A stretch of 64,000 nucleotides of DNA from Bimastos eiseni (Eukaryota > Annelida > Clitellata > Crassiclitellata > Lumbricidae), in contig OY365808.1 of the NCBI GenBank assembly GCA_959347315.1, positions 235,917 through 299,916 of the forward strand, read 5' to 3'. Each line of letters begins with the position of its first letter. The first letter of the stretch is position 1. Made by a program: the position numbers and the translations under genes. The notes below the pieces were generated by a model that was not told where the DNA came from, searched no databases, and worked only from the letters and a program-made list of their open reading frames with translations. Below are positions 24,961 to 35,557 of the stretch, piece after piece.

Positions 24961-26586
24961 TTTCAGTGTCAACAAATGGAGTCTTTTCGCATAACATCTG
25001 TGCATAACTTTATATGACAATACGGAATTCATTTATGTCATTGTCATCGACATTTGTACGATTGTTAATCTAATCTCGGCCTAAACATATACTTGTCTGC
25101 ATTCTCAGGCATCTGCAACAGCAACAGAATATGTTCAGTTTTAGACGCGGGTTCTGCAAAAAAGCTAAGGAAGGGTTAGATGGCCAAAGAAGATTGGGGA
25201 ACGTTGATGTAGAGACATCGTTAATTAATCTAATGAAACAGGTAGACGTCAAATAATTGGAATTTCTGTAGTTAAACGGAAAGTGAAGTCATCGATTACT
25301 TGTGACTTTGTTTCTCACAAAGTTCTATTATGCTGTTCATTGGTACATCGTGAAATTACTCACCCAGATAAAAGGGTGCGTCTCAGAATCTTTGTAAATC
25401 TAAAGCCTGTAGGCTTTAGATTCACAGACTATCTGACTATTAAACTATAAACCATTCCAACTATTTGCTATTCGGAAAAGACTTAAATTTTATGGAACAA
25501 GAATCATATGGTCGATTATTGTAACAAAAGCACAATTTAGTGTCGGGTCTCCTACAGGTATCAAACGGATCTGAGATGAGGTTGAATTTAACCGCTGTGT
25601 GCATACAATGCCTATTATACCAATTCCTTGATTTCAACTCTTTGAACAACAGCCATGCATCATAACTGGTGAATTCGTGTTGCGTTCTTGTTTGTACTCC
25701 ATCTTGTTTGCGCCATCTCTACCACCCATGCAATGTCCGATGCTGCAGCGTGTCGGATCATCGGATGCTGCCCTCGGCGACGAGGGATAAGCTTCTAGTT
25801 CCACTGCTCGCTGTGATATTAGGCAGCGCCATGCTTTCTTGGTTGTGAACCCTTCAATCTCCCACTTGAGCTCCGCTCTCTGCTTGCGTCTCAACCGTCA
25901 CGTTTTTACAAGTCCCTCAAGTCTTTTCTTCGGTCAGTCGTGGCTGGGTGCGCTCCTGAGTAGGGGCTCATCCACAAAGGACGTCTGCAGCGAGGGGAAA
26001 AGTATGGCTATTCGCAAAAGCAGCGCCAGAGTCTGTCATCTGACGAGATTATAGAATTGAAACGTAGTTACTTAAAGTGAATATAATGCTAGGGAGAAGT
26101 GGTGTGTTGAGAAAAGGTCGGAGGGTCAGCAATAAGGAATTCTGTTGTTGGTGCGCTGTATATTTGAGACAATTTTAAGGTACGAAAACAAGCAATTAAG
26201 GGATAAATATTCTGGTAGCCTACACTAGAACGAGCCTAATGGTTGAACGAATCAGTTTAATCGACCTCATTGACCTGAAGCCAGTTTCTACACCCAAAAG
26301 AGGATGACAAAAGTTCTCGTTTGATATGAACTAAGAAACGAAGAGTTATAAATTGACGGTGCATCATACGATTAATAATTATGAATAGTCAGAGAGTAAT
26401 TTTTGGGTTTTGCGGCGCATGCGTAAAACAAACCGAGGCAGGAATTTATCCGAAGAAGAGATGATCGTCTTATAGACGATCAGAATTATTCTTCATGCAT
26501 CTGTGCATGGCTCCAATTTTATGTCGCCTTAGATCTAGGTGTTAGCAAAAGCTGAGGCATTGTTAAAAACTGCAGAGCTGTACTGC

Positions 26587-26672
26587 TAGGCCCCCGTAGA
26601 TTATGCGAAAAATTTTCGTAAATTATCCGAAAATATGCGAAATCGAATAATCGCATAAACGACGGGGCCCTA
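26587..26672. mobile_element. 86-bp miniature hAT-like element
   Basis: The inverted ends are TAGGCCCCCGTAGATTATGCG and, from the right, TAGGGCCCCGTCGTTTATGCG. The flanks tgtactgc (26579-26586) and tgtgctgc (26673-26680) form an 8-bp duplication with one mismatch. The interior is only a few tens of AT-rich bases with GCGAAA repeats. There is no coding capacity. Confidence 0.75.
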
Positions 26673-26979
26673 TGTGCTGCAACCCAGCACGTCCACATGT
26701 GGCGGACATAGGCCTATATATAGTTAAATGCCCTTTAGTAGCCTATAGATATGAAGCGTAGCTGCGAGATAAGCAGGGTTTATCCACGACGAATAAGCAG
26801 TCACTGATCGATAGCGGCAACTTAAATAGGGTGCAATAGGGTGATGATCGAGTGGCGACACCACCTCCTTGAAAATTGCATAGTAGCCTACCCAGTGACG
26901 GTGTTGTGGCAAGGCGATTTCGGTCGTAAAGAAAAAAAACTACAGAAATCCTATGCTTATCATGACAACACACCGATTC

Positions 26980-27062
26980 GGACGTCACTCGTAATCGTAA
27001 TCTCTAAATTTTTAAAGCGCCATTTTAAGCCAAGGGCAGGGCACCAGCTTATTCACGAGCGC
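26980..27062. mobile_element. Fragment of the GCGC-foldback MITE family
   Basis: TCGTAATCGTAATCTCTAAA, then AAAGCGCC and CACCAGCTTATTCACGAGCGCC, match the right half of the 2131-2371 element. The left half was not found nearby. Confidence 0.6.
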
Positions 27063-27200
27063 CAAGCCCAGGACTGAGGATCGAGCGTGGAGAACGATTG
27101 GTCAGATGTGCAAAATGGACACTTACTAGCCCTCAGACATGATGACGCGATCGCCTTAAAACTTCTCGTTAGCCGTGCTGGGGTCGTGAGCGCGCCTGAG

Positions 27201-27231
<31 letters not shown>

Positions 27232-27322
27232 TTTAAGGGTGCTATAAAATTTTTTAATTAATTAATTAATTAACTAATAAATTATTAATGAATAATTAAT
27301 AATTAATTAATTAATTAATTAA

Positions 27323-27386
<64 letters not shown>
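27201..27386. repeat. Compound microsatellite: (TA)n, AATT-rich, (GT)n
   Basis: A TA run at about 27201-27230 is followed by an AT-rich AATT repeat at 27247-27325 and then about 30 uninterrupted GT dinucleotides at 27326-27386. Confidence 0.95.
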
Positions 27387-27393
<7 letters not shown>

Positions 27394-27785
27394 TTGTAAA
27401 CAAACCAAACAGGTTTTTCCAGCCCTGGCTGCACCAACTCTTACATTTGTTACAGACTCCCAAAACTTTCTTAAGAGCTTCGCCAATTCTCTCATTCTTC
27501 AATCTCGTCTCTTATGATTCCATCTCTGCTCCGCATATAATTAATTAGGCCTACACTCTCATCTGTCATCTGTTGCTTTCCACTCGCGACTGAAAGCCGA
27601 ACTTTACAAACTGCCATTTCCAGATATAACTATAGCTCGACCTTCTCCTACGCCTCCACATGACTATACCACAATCACCGACCAATTTTTTTAAATTTTG
27701 TTTTTTGCACCTCTGCGTGTATGGCAACCAAAGATCTAGTGCAGCACAGCGGTTACTGAATTTGACAAGCCCTCTGACTAGACGC

Positions 27786-27840
27786 AGCGCTGGCGAATAA
27801 GCTGACGCCCTGCGTTTGACTTTCGAGTGGCGCTGAAGAA
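27786..27840. mobile_element. Short fragment of the GCGC-foldback MITE family
   Basis: GCGCTGGCGAATAAGCTGACGCCC resembles the terminal repeat of the 2131-2371 element, and CGAGTGGCGCT also occurs in that element's interior. Only the left part is present. Confidence 0.5.
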
Positions 27841-28758
27841 GTTTTCAGATTGCTAATAGCAGTTGTGGTCAAAGGTCAGAGCCTGTAAGCTCCAAAGCTA
27901 CGCTTGAAAATGGGTCAACTACTCAACGTACGACATTACGAGATTGTCACCGACGCGCTGTGCGTTTAATAAGTAAATCGCACTAAATGAGATGAGAAAA
28001 GCGTCGAATAGTTGTGATATTAAGAAATGCTCAATTCTGCTCTAAGACTGGAAGTGAATAGTCGGCAACTAAGAATAGGTATATAGTCGGCCTTTTCAAA
28101 AATCGAAATCTGACCATTGACCCAATGCATTTGTCTCGTGGTAATATGGCTAGAGGTGGTGGTCGCGGTGTCTTCTCGTGATGATGACTGATTAGAATAA
28201 CTCTGTGGTTTGTGACCTCGTTTCGCGTGTCTATGGTCAAAGGTGTGTTTTAGGCTTATGGCTGAACTGTTAACGCTGTTTTATCGGAAATCTTTATCAG
28301 GAGTTGCTTAGGCGATAGACTATTTCGCGCATAATAATAACTGAAAACTGTAAGATTTTACTTTAGATTACAAATGCTTTGTTACGGCGCAGAGTGGGTC
28401 ATGAGCTGAACTGTGTTTAGCTGAGCTATATGCGTATGACGAATGCGTGAGCAAAGGACCGATTACTAGTTACGAATGGGCCGTGGACTTTCCATCGGGA
28501 TTTATCGCGACAGTCGCATATCAAGTTCCTAAGTAAAGTCTCAATTAAGGAGTTTTAGAACGACACATGGCCACTGTCTGTGTGGCGTAACGTTGCTGAT
28601 AATTGGTGAACAGCCAACCGTGTGACCATAACAAATGAAAATGACTAATTGCAAATTGTAGTTTGAATTGGAAGATAATGTAACGTTTTCAGATCGAGGA
28701 GAATGTTTAGTGGCCTTCATGACAAGATTTGTGGTTTAATTGTTGGCGGTTTAACAAG

Positions 28759-31700
28759 ATGAAGACTCAAAAGAAGGCGAGGAAAGAGAGAGAGAGCAGC
28801 TCTCCAACAAATAGTGCAACAGCATTGCCTATGCTACCACCTTGTAGAATATGTGGCGAAAAGGCTTCAGGATTTCACTACGGTGTTAATACGTGTGAAG
28901 CTTGCAAGGTAAGCATTGCATGGATGATGAGGCAAGTTGTCTCGGTGACATCTCGGCATTTTCACCTGGTGAACATGATTTCTATGTTGACATTGAAATC
29001 AATATCTTAAAACCTGTAAAATTTCAATCTAGACATAGAGATTTGCATTGTTGTTGCTAGGTATGTTTGTCTGATATCGAAATCTTTCAAGAACACCTCA
29101 CAACAACTTTTTCTCATTGGCTCTTAGACATCTTCATATCTAACATGCCTCAGATTCACATTTCCGTTCGATTTTGAATGCACTAAAAGTATTTGTAATA
29201 ATAATAATAGTAACTAGTAGTGCCATTTGGTAATTTTGAGCATTATCCAATTTTTGTTGTTGTACCAATATGAAAGATCATTTGGGAAAGTGGGGATTAA
29301 TATATGACGTTGGCTGAGAAAGAGATCACTTGTCAGCATTGGACTTGTAAACATTGTCCTTGGACTTTATGTTATCACTTAACGATGAACAGCAGTGGTT
29401 TCACAGTCACTTTTATTACACTCTTGTCATTTAAGTATTAACAAGAAATCAGGATACAAATTTAATCAGACTTTTGACCTAAAATTTATGCACTTTTATT
29501 ATAAGTATATAAAATATCGTTTAGTGGGATACAGCACATTAAAATTCCACCTCTTAGTGTTTCTGCCTAATGTGGAAATTAATGAATATGATCCTTAAAA
29601 TATCTATATATACATATGCATCACGTGTTACAATAAAGTTTATATCACAGGGATGGTGGATGGATGGAGCTTCAATAATAAGACTTAAAGATAGATAGAT
29701 CTGTGGTATTGAGGTGAAACGACTTTCTCTCTGTGACCAGGTGATAATAATTTATTCTCTACTGACGTCACTTATTCTGAGTGCATTTCTTTGGTCAGTT
29801 ATTAAAAGTTGCTGCGTCATCTAAACAGTCTGATAATACAAGATGGCGTGTATAGATTTCATGTGAATGCTGTTCTGTTTAATGGCAGGCCTTCTTTCGC
29901 CGTAACCTTGACAAGGGAAGTACGTATAGATGCATAGAGAACGGGAATTGTGAGATTCTTCCTGGTAGAAGAAATAGTTGCGCCGCTTGTCGTTTCAACA
30001 AATGTATTTCACTTGGAATGTGCAAAGAAGGTCTGTGTCAAACTATATAGAACCATTGCTTTAGAAAGGTTTTTCTATAAATTGAAGGTTCATAGTTCAT
30101 TTTTGCAGAATAAATGGTATCTTGTTTGCTCCAGAAATTATCTACAGTGTCATACAATACGTGTAATGAATGGGAAGTGAATGAAAGTGTAAATGGACGA
30201 TAGATGAAGAGACTGGAACCAGCAGTGTGTTCTTTAATATGATGATAAAGAGACTTTGAGATGTCAGTTCTTTGTGTTAATAATCCATTGCGTCTGTCGT
30301 CTGTCAATGATTTCATCATGATAATGTACTCAAAGTGGCTGGAAAAATTGTTAAAATGTTGAAGAATTTAAAGAAAATGAAGCCTTTGATTGATTTGTGG
30401 AGTATGTTAGGCATTTTGATTGTTGTCTTGTGTATCTATAAAACTTCGATTCACAAAGAGTATTAATTGGAGACACTTCCAACCTAACGAGATTAAATAG
30501 AATCAACCACGGATTGATTGGGGAACAGACGTGAAGTACAGACAAACGAAGTAGCAAAAGTGGTATTAAAAGTACCAAGCGATCTATTCCAGAAAGTTGC
30601 ACTAATCTCATAATTTCTTTACTTTAACCCTTTAGCGACAAACATGTACAAAAATGTATGGGAAAACGTATATAGCTGATCGTTAAAGGGTTAATGGATT
30701 GAAGTTGACAGTCAATGTTGCTCTAGATGATGGACTGAGGACTTAAACGCGAAGTGGTTCTGATTCGATTGTTGTATTTTAGCAATTAAAACCGGTCGAT
30801 ATACACATGAGAAGAAAGCAGAGGACATAAAAGAAGTGAAGCGATTGGAGGGAGGTGTTGCTGTTGTCGTTGAACCACTCGAATCGCCAAAGTCCTCATC
30901 GTCTTCGTCTGTGCAGATGTCTTCTCCAAATCCCGCTTCATCATTCGCTGCGAAACTAACGGACGAAGAACTGCAGGCGATTGTTGATTCCGTCGTGAAA
31001 TCTTATTGTTCGACGACACCATATAATCAGAAGTTCTTTGAGATGCTTCCTCAAAGAGAACGCAACTTCTTGGTAAGCAGACTCAGAAATATGTCTAAAC
31101 TTCCAGAAAAAAAGCTCTAACTACTTCATTCTGTAATGATGGTCTTAATAGTATGTTTAACATTGGTCCCAGCTGCATCTAGGGTCTGTGAACACCGGTC
31201 CGCCTTGGAGTTATAGTTTTCTTATATAATCTTCAATATTCTGCCTCTGTTTCGCTGAACTCTTTTGGATTATTATAACAATAATGACTGTAATGTTGAC
31301 TGTAATGCCTTTAAATGAACTGGTGAAATCTACACTTTATCGACACTTCCCAGCCATTCTTAGTGCATGCATGCCGTTTAAGTGTGTTGGTTCACACCAA
31401 CATTTATTTTGAGCATCAACGATTTGAGTTACGGACATTCCTCTTGATTACGTATACGACAGCGATCTGTTGTAATGGCTGTACCGATATGTAAGACATT
31501 GTTCTACACTTGGTCTTGGTGCCTTCTGCAGCCCTGTCCAAAGTCCTACCCTTACATCCTCACCCTCATCGCTACCTGGTGTGCCACTGCCAAGTACTGT
31601 GTGAATTCTAAGGGGCTTCTTTATCTGGCTATGTTGTGTAATTATGAGTTGATTGAAGAGGAGAATCTGATTGAATTGTAATAGAACATCATTTAAATAA

Positions 31701-33852
31701 GACAAGAGAAATTAGTTTGAGGCGCTCTGTGCACTCATTGGTCTGTGCGATGTTGGATGTCATTAGTAGTGACTGTGGTTTTTTGGTAATATTTAGGAGC
31801 AGAAAGAACTACAGCAAGAAGTGTTTGGTCCAATGAAACCGTTGCCACAAGCGGAATATGACCACATTCTCCAGACGACTGGAATAGACATCGACGGTCG
31901 GAAGGAAATGTTCCAGTCGGAAATGCCTCACATTGAACAATCCATTCGTCGGTTTATCACATTCGTTAAATCAATTCCCGGATTTTCACAGACTCCCGTT
32001 GAAGACCAGATTAGCATCATCAAAAGTTAGTTTTTGTTCATTGATTCTGCTTTCACTTTCATCTTTTGCTATTAGTATTTTTTAGTATTATATTTTTATT
32101 ACTGTGCAATTATAATTGTGAAGAGGTTACACTTGATTTTGTTCTTCAATCAAATAATATTCATGTTTTAAAATATTTTGAAACCGACAACTTGAATGAC
32201 ACTAGGTAAGAACAGTTTATATAACAGAAGTTATTCATTCTTAAATTTAAATGGTTTTCTACTATATATATATATCACAGTACAATATTGAAATCTTGAA
32301 TGAAACTATAGAAAAATACAAATACCACGGTTTCTAATTAATGTATAAATTACGGTCACGCTCATACCCATGTGGGATGAAAGATCTCTTTCAACATCAG
32401 TTCCCTCTGTTTGTTAATTCCTCTTTAATTGACCCAAGTAGAGAACCCCAGCAAGAACTTAAATGATTGAAGCATCAAAATAAACTTAAAATGTTTTGAT
32501 GATTATTATCTGAAGTTAAACTGAAATGATTGAAACCAAACTAAATGAGACCTAAAACAAAAATGATTTTTTCTGAACTAGCTAATAAACATTGCCACAG
32601 AAAAGACCAACTTGCTTTTGCGAGGCAATGGTTGTTGACAGCTGAATAATGTTGTAATTATGTAGATGGGAAGTTTGAGGCATGGATGATCATAAGTAAC
32701 GGAGCTTTCAACCCTCAGCATAAACTGTATGCCACTACAAGCGGTCGCATTGTCGGCTTTGAGGAGATGATCAGGTTCAATGACGCTGACGTCGTTGACT
32801 CTCTTTTCCAAATCCAATCACGAATTCGGAAGCTGCGTTTGACACAGGAGGAAGGGTGTATGCTCGGCGCTTTGGCAGTCATGCTCACAGGTAGAAGGTC
32901 GTCTAGATTCTGTTCAATTTTATGAAAGTGTATCAAAAGTTAATGGCCTTGACTAGATCTGGCCAAGGCTATCTTATTCAAACACTGTTCGATCATTTCT
33001 ATTTCGTACTCTTCTAGTCCTGGTCATACAATTAGATCAGAACAACTTATATTTCCAGGCATATTCATTTATCCGCTCCATTTGCCAATGGATTGGCTGC
33101 TGTTTAACGGAACTGTTCTGGAGTCTGGCCAAGCGTATAAAAGAAACTTAACCACTGATTACTTTGCTATTGCTGCCCCAACTGTACTTAATGTGTTAGT
33201 GAATCTCAACAACATCTATAGTTTTCTATACTGCGCCTAGTCTTCTCAAAGGTTTTCATAACCAATGAATTGTCTCTACCAGTATATGGCGTGAATGCCT
33301 TTGCTCTCAACTTAGCTGTTGCTTTGTCATCCACTTTTTCAAGGAATTGAGCCACAATTAATTATACTACAACTGTTAGGTAGTTTATGTAGGCATTGCT
33401 GCTGCTGGTGAAGTTTTAGCTAAAAGTTCTCCGACAAAGGCACAACAGCCTTTGTTAACAAAGTGAGTTTTTGATCTGTTGTTTTTGACTTGCATTTAGT
33501 TGTGGAGCGTAAATGAAGATGATGAGGTTTTACGTATAAATTGTAAACGATTGGCTGCTTGATCTGTGTTGGTCTTCAGTTGAGGGTGGCTCTTGTTCTT
33601 GTTGTAGATGACTGTGTCATAAAGGAAGTTGCAATAGTTGAACAGAGTCAGGACCTGCTTCTGCGCTGTTTGCTCTACTTATTCCAGAAGAACGGTTACA
33701 GTGAGATGATGCGCTTTGCAGAATCCGTCAGCTGCCTGACTGAGCTGAGAACTCTGAAGAAGTATCACCTTCAGTCAGCTGAGAATATGGTCAAAGAGTG
33801 GGTCGATAAGATCGAATTTCCTCCTCTTCTTTTCGAGATGTGGACCTCGTGA
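28759..33852 (+). CDS. Orphan nuclear receptor, NR1-like, with EACKA P-box
   Basis: A ligand-regulated transcription factor of 426 residues. Exons: 28759-28908, 29889-30030, 30783-31072, 31797-32025, 32666-32890, 33608-33852; phases agree and the sum is 1281 nt. The DNA-binding domain has finger 1 cysteines at 29, 32, 46 and 49, with P-box CEACKA, and finger 2 cysteines at 65, 71, 81 and 84. An intron splits the domain exactly after finger 1. The hinge has GRYTHEKK and a Ser-rich segment. The ligand-binding domain starts near 150. Its signature FVKSIPGF...DQISIIK is at 250-270, and the C-terminal helix 12 (PPLLFEMW, 417-424) fits an AF-2 core, so coactivator-dependent activation is plausible. 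The P-box matches that of estrogen-related receptors, but the hinge and AF-2 look more like family NR1; I cannot name an orthologue. The ATG at 28759 has A at -3; the frame extends upstream without another ATG. Confidence 0.88.
30628..30690. mobile_element. 63-bp TTAA-flanked miniature element
   Basis: TTAA duplications at 30624-30627 and 30691-30694 bracket inverted ends CCCTTTAGCGAC and, from the right, CCCTTTAACGATC. TTAA duplication and CCCTTT ends are typical of piggyBac-type elements. The left 16 bases resemble the ends of the larger element at 36527-37465. It lies in intron 2 of the nuclear receptor gene. Confidence 0.6.
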
Positions 33853-35557
33853 CAGCCAACCAACAAAGACGTCTTTCTTCTTTCTCAAGAATGAATTCAT
33901 TTGATCTTTGATCGTGCATTCCACCGTTACCCAAATTGACCCTTTAAAACATTCACCCACATAGCTCTAATGTAGGTCAACATATCTGACTGCTGCTGAA
34001 AAGCCCAGCTCATGAAGTCTTTGTGATAAGTTTTTTCTGCAATTTTGCAGATAATTTTAGGTGGATTATCTTATCAAAGTTTAAAAAGTGGCTCGACTTA
34101 TGTGCAGCCGTACTGTGGTTACATTCTGCAGAGGTATTCAATGCAGTGCACGGTCAGACAGACGTTGGTATTTAATAGCTCTACTCAAATGACTCTACTT
34201 AGATGTGGACTTCTGCATTGGGCAGGAGTACGGCCTGCCTTTGGACGACCTCCACCCCTTCCTCTAGACTTTCTAACAAATTACCCAAATGATGCCATGT
34301 GGCATTGATTATTGCACTAATCATGTGGATATTAGATGACTTGTATGAGAAGCGCTTGTGAATAAGTTGGTGCCCGGCCCTAAGCGTTTGAATTGTGCTT
34401 AGAAAGTTTGAGTTGAGGAATAATTATTATAAGGTCCTATTATCTATATTATGGCAGGTGTTGGTTAGTGTCTAAAAGGTCAGCAACGAAATGACGCCTT
34501 TAACGTCAACTATACAATTGCATAATATAATGAATCCGTTGTTTGTATGAATCTGTTGTTGGGGCCGTCCACATATTACGTACGCGGGGAGGGAAGGGGG
34601 TTTCGAATTTCGGCAATTTTGTGTGTGGGTGCGTATGGTGGGGAGGGGTTCCGAAAATATACATGCACGCAAATATAATGTGTATTTATTGTCTAATTAT
34701 GTCCACAATACAGAACATGAAAATGAGAACTGTAAACTCAATGACAGACTATATTTCTGCTTAATCAATGCTATGTAGCATTAAAACTGTTTAAAATGCA
34801 AGTATTGTTAGTGTTTTATTTCTTCATAACAGTTAAAAAATTTAAGGTGTTAAATATGATGCTTAACAAAAATAGCCTGTGGTAAAATCACTGTTTTATA
34901 TTATTTAACCTTTGCAATAGAGAGGGGGGCCTAGAGGTCAAATGTACGTATGCATGGGGTTAGGGACCCACGGATTGTACGCAGTGCAACAGGGGAGGGG
35001 GTCGAAAAATCCGATTCTTTGGCATACGTAATATATGGATGGGCCCCTATGAGTAAGATTTTGATTGGTTTGCATACGAAGTTGTCCATACCAATAAAAA
35101 ATCATTGTTAAGAATTGTTTTTCTCCCTCTTCTTCTTATGATCAGGAATCGATTATTGTTAATTAAGATATATTTTGCTAATATCAAAACGATAGAAATT
35201 CTACTATTAACGTTTTAATGTTAGTTTTAACTCTAAATACTTCTGATGATGACATGTATGCATAGGACATTGAGAAAACATGAGAAGTTGGCTTCTAAAT
35301 TGAAGGACCACGTCTCTGGTTTGTTTAAGCAAGGAGTTCAGCATACTGAAAGAGGGAAGATAAGTTGATATTTCCAAAATCGCAAGGAAGGTCCAACTAA
35401 TTATAAAACGTGACGTAAACAATTTGCAATTTAAAAAAATATTTTGTTAATGTGTTTTGCTGAATGCAAATATTGAATCTTTTGTTGTAAACTTTTAATC
35501 CATTTAAATAATAACAGAAGCTTATATAAACAATAAAAATAAGAAATGTTTGTTGGT
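33853..35557. other. Convergent intergenic interval (receptor and TTC5 3' ends)
   Basis: The receptor (+) and TTC5 (-) converge here, so both 3' UTRs must lie within it. A fragment of the GCGC-foldback family is at 34348-34400 (GCGCTTGTGAATAAG) and a foldback element is at 34560-35047. No further gene is seen; the open frame at 34045-34308 has no recognisable domain. Confidence 0.6.
34560..35047. mobile_element. Foldback DNA element with GGGGCC termini
   Basis: The left end GGGGCCGTCCACATATTACG and the right end, read inwards as AGGGGCCCATCCATATATTACG, are inverted repeats of about 25 bp. GGGGAGGG and TCGAAA words recur near both ends. There is no transposase, and the target duplication is unclear. 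Confidence 0.65.

Larger units (their letters stand above)
23481..28758. other. Gene-poor interval between RNASEK and the nuclear receptor
   Basis: The first part is probably RNASEK 3' UTR of unknown length. Beyond it are a candidate hAT end (24888), a GC-richer stretch at 25634-26054 that is open on both strands without a known domain, an 86-bp MITE, a foldback fragment, a run of TA, AATT and GT microsatellites at 27201-27386, and a second foldback fragment at 27786-27840. I see no gene. A pyrimidine tract and AG around 28680-28692 may be the acceptor of a 5' UTR intron of the receptor. Confidence 0.6.
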
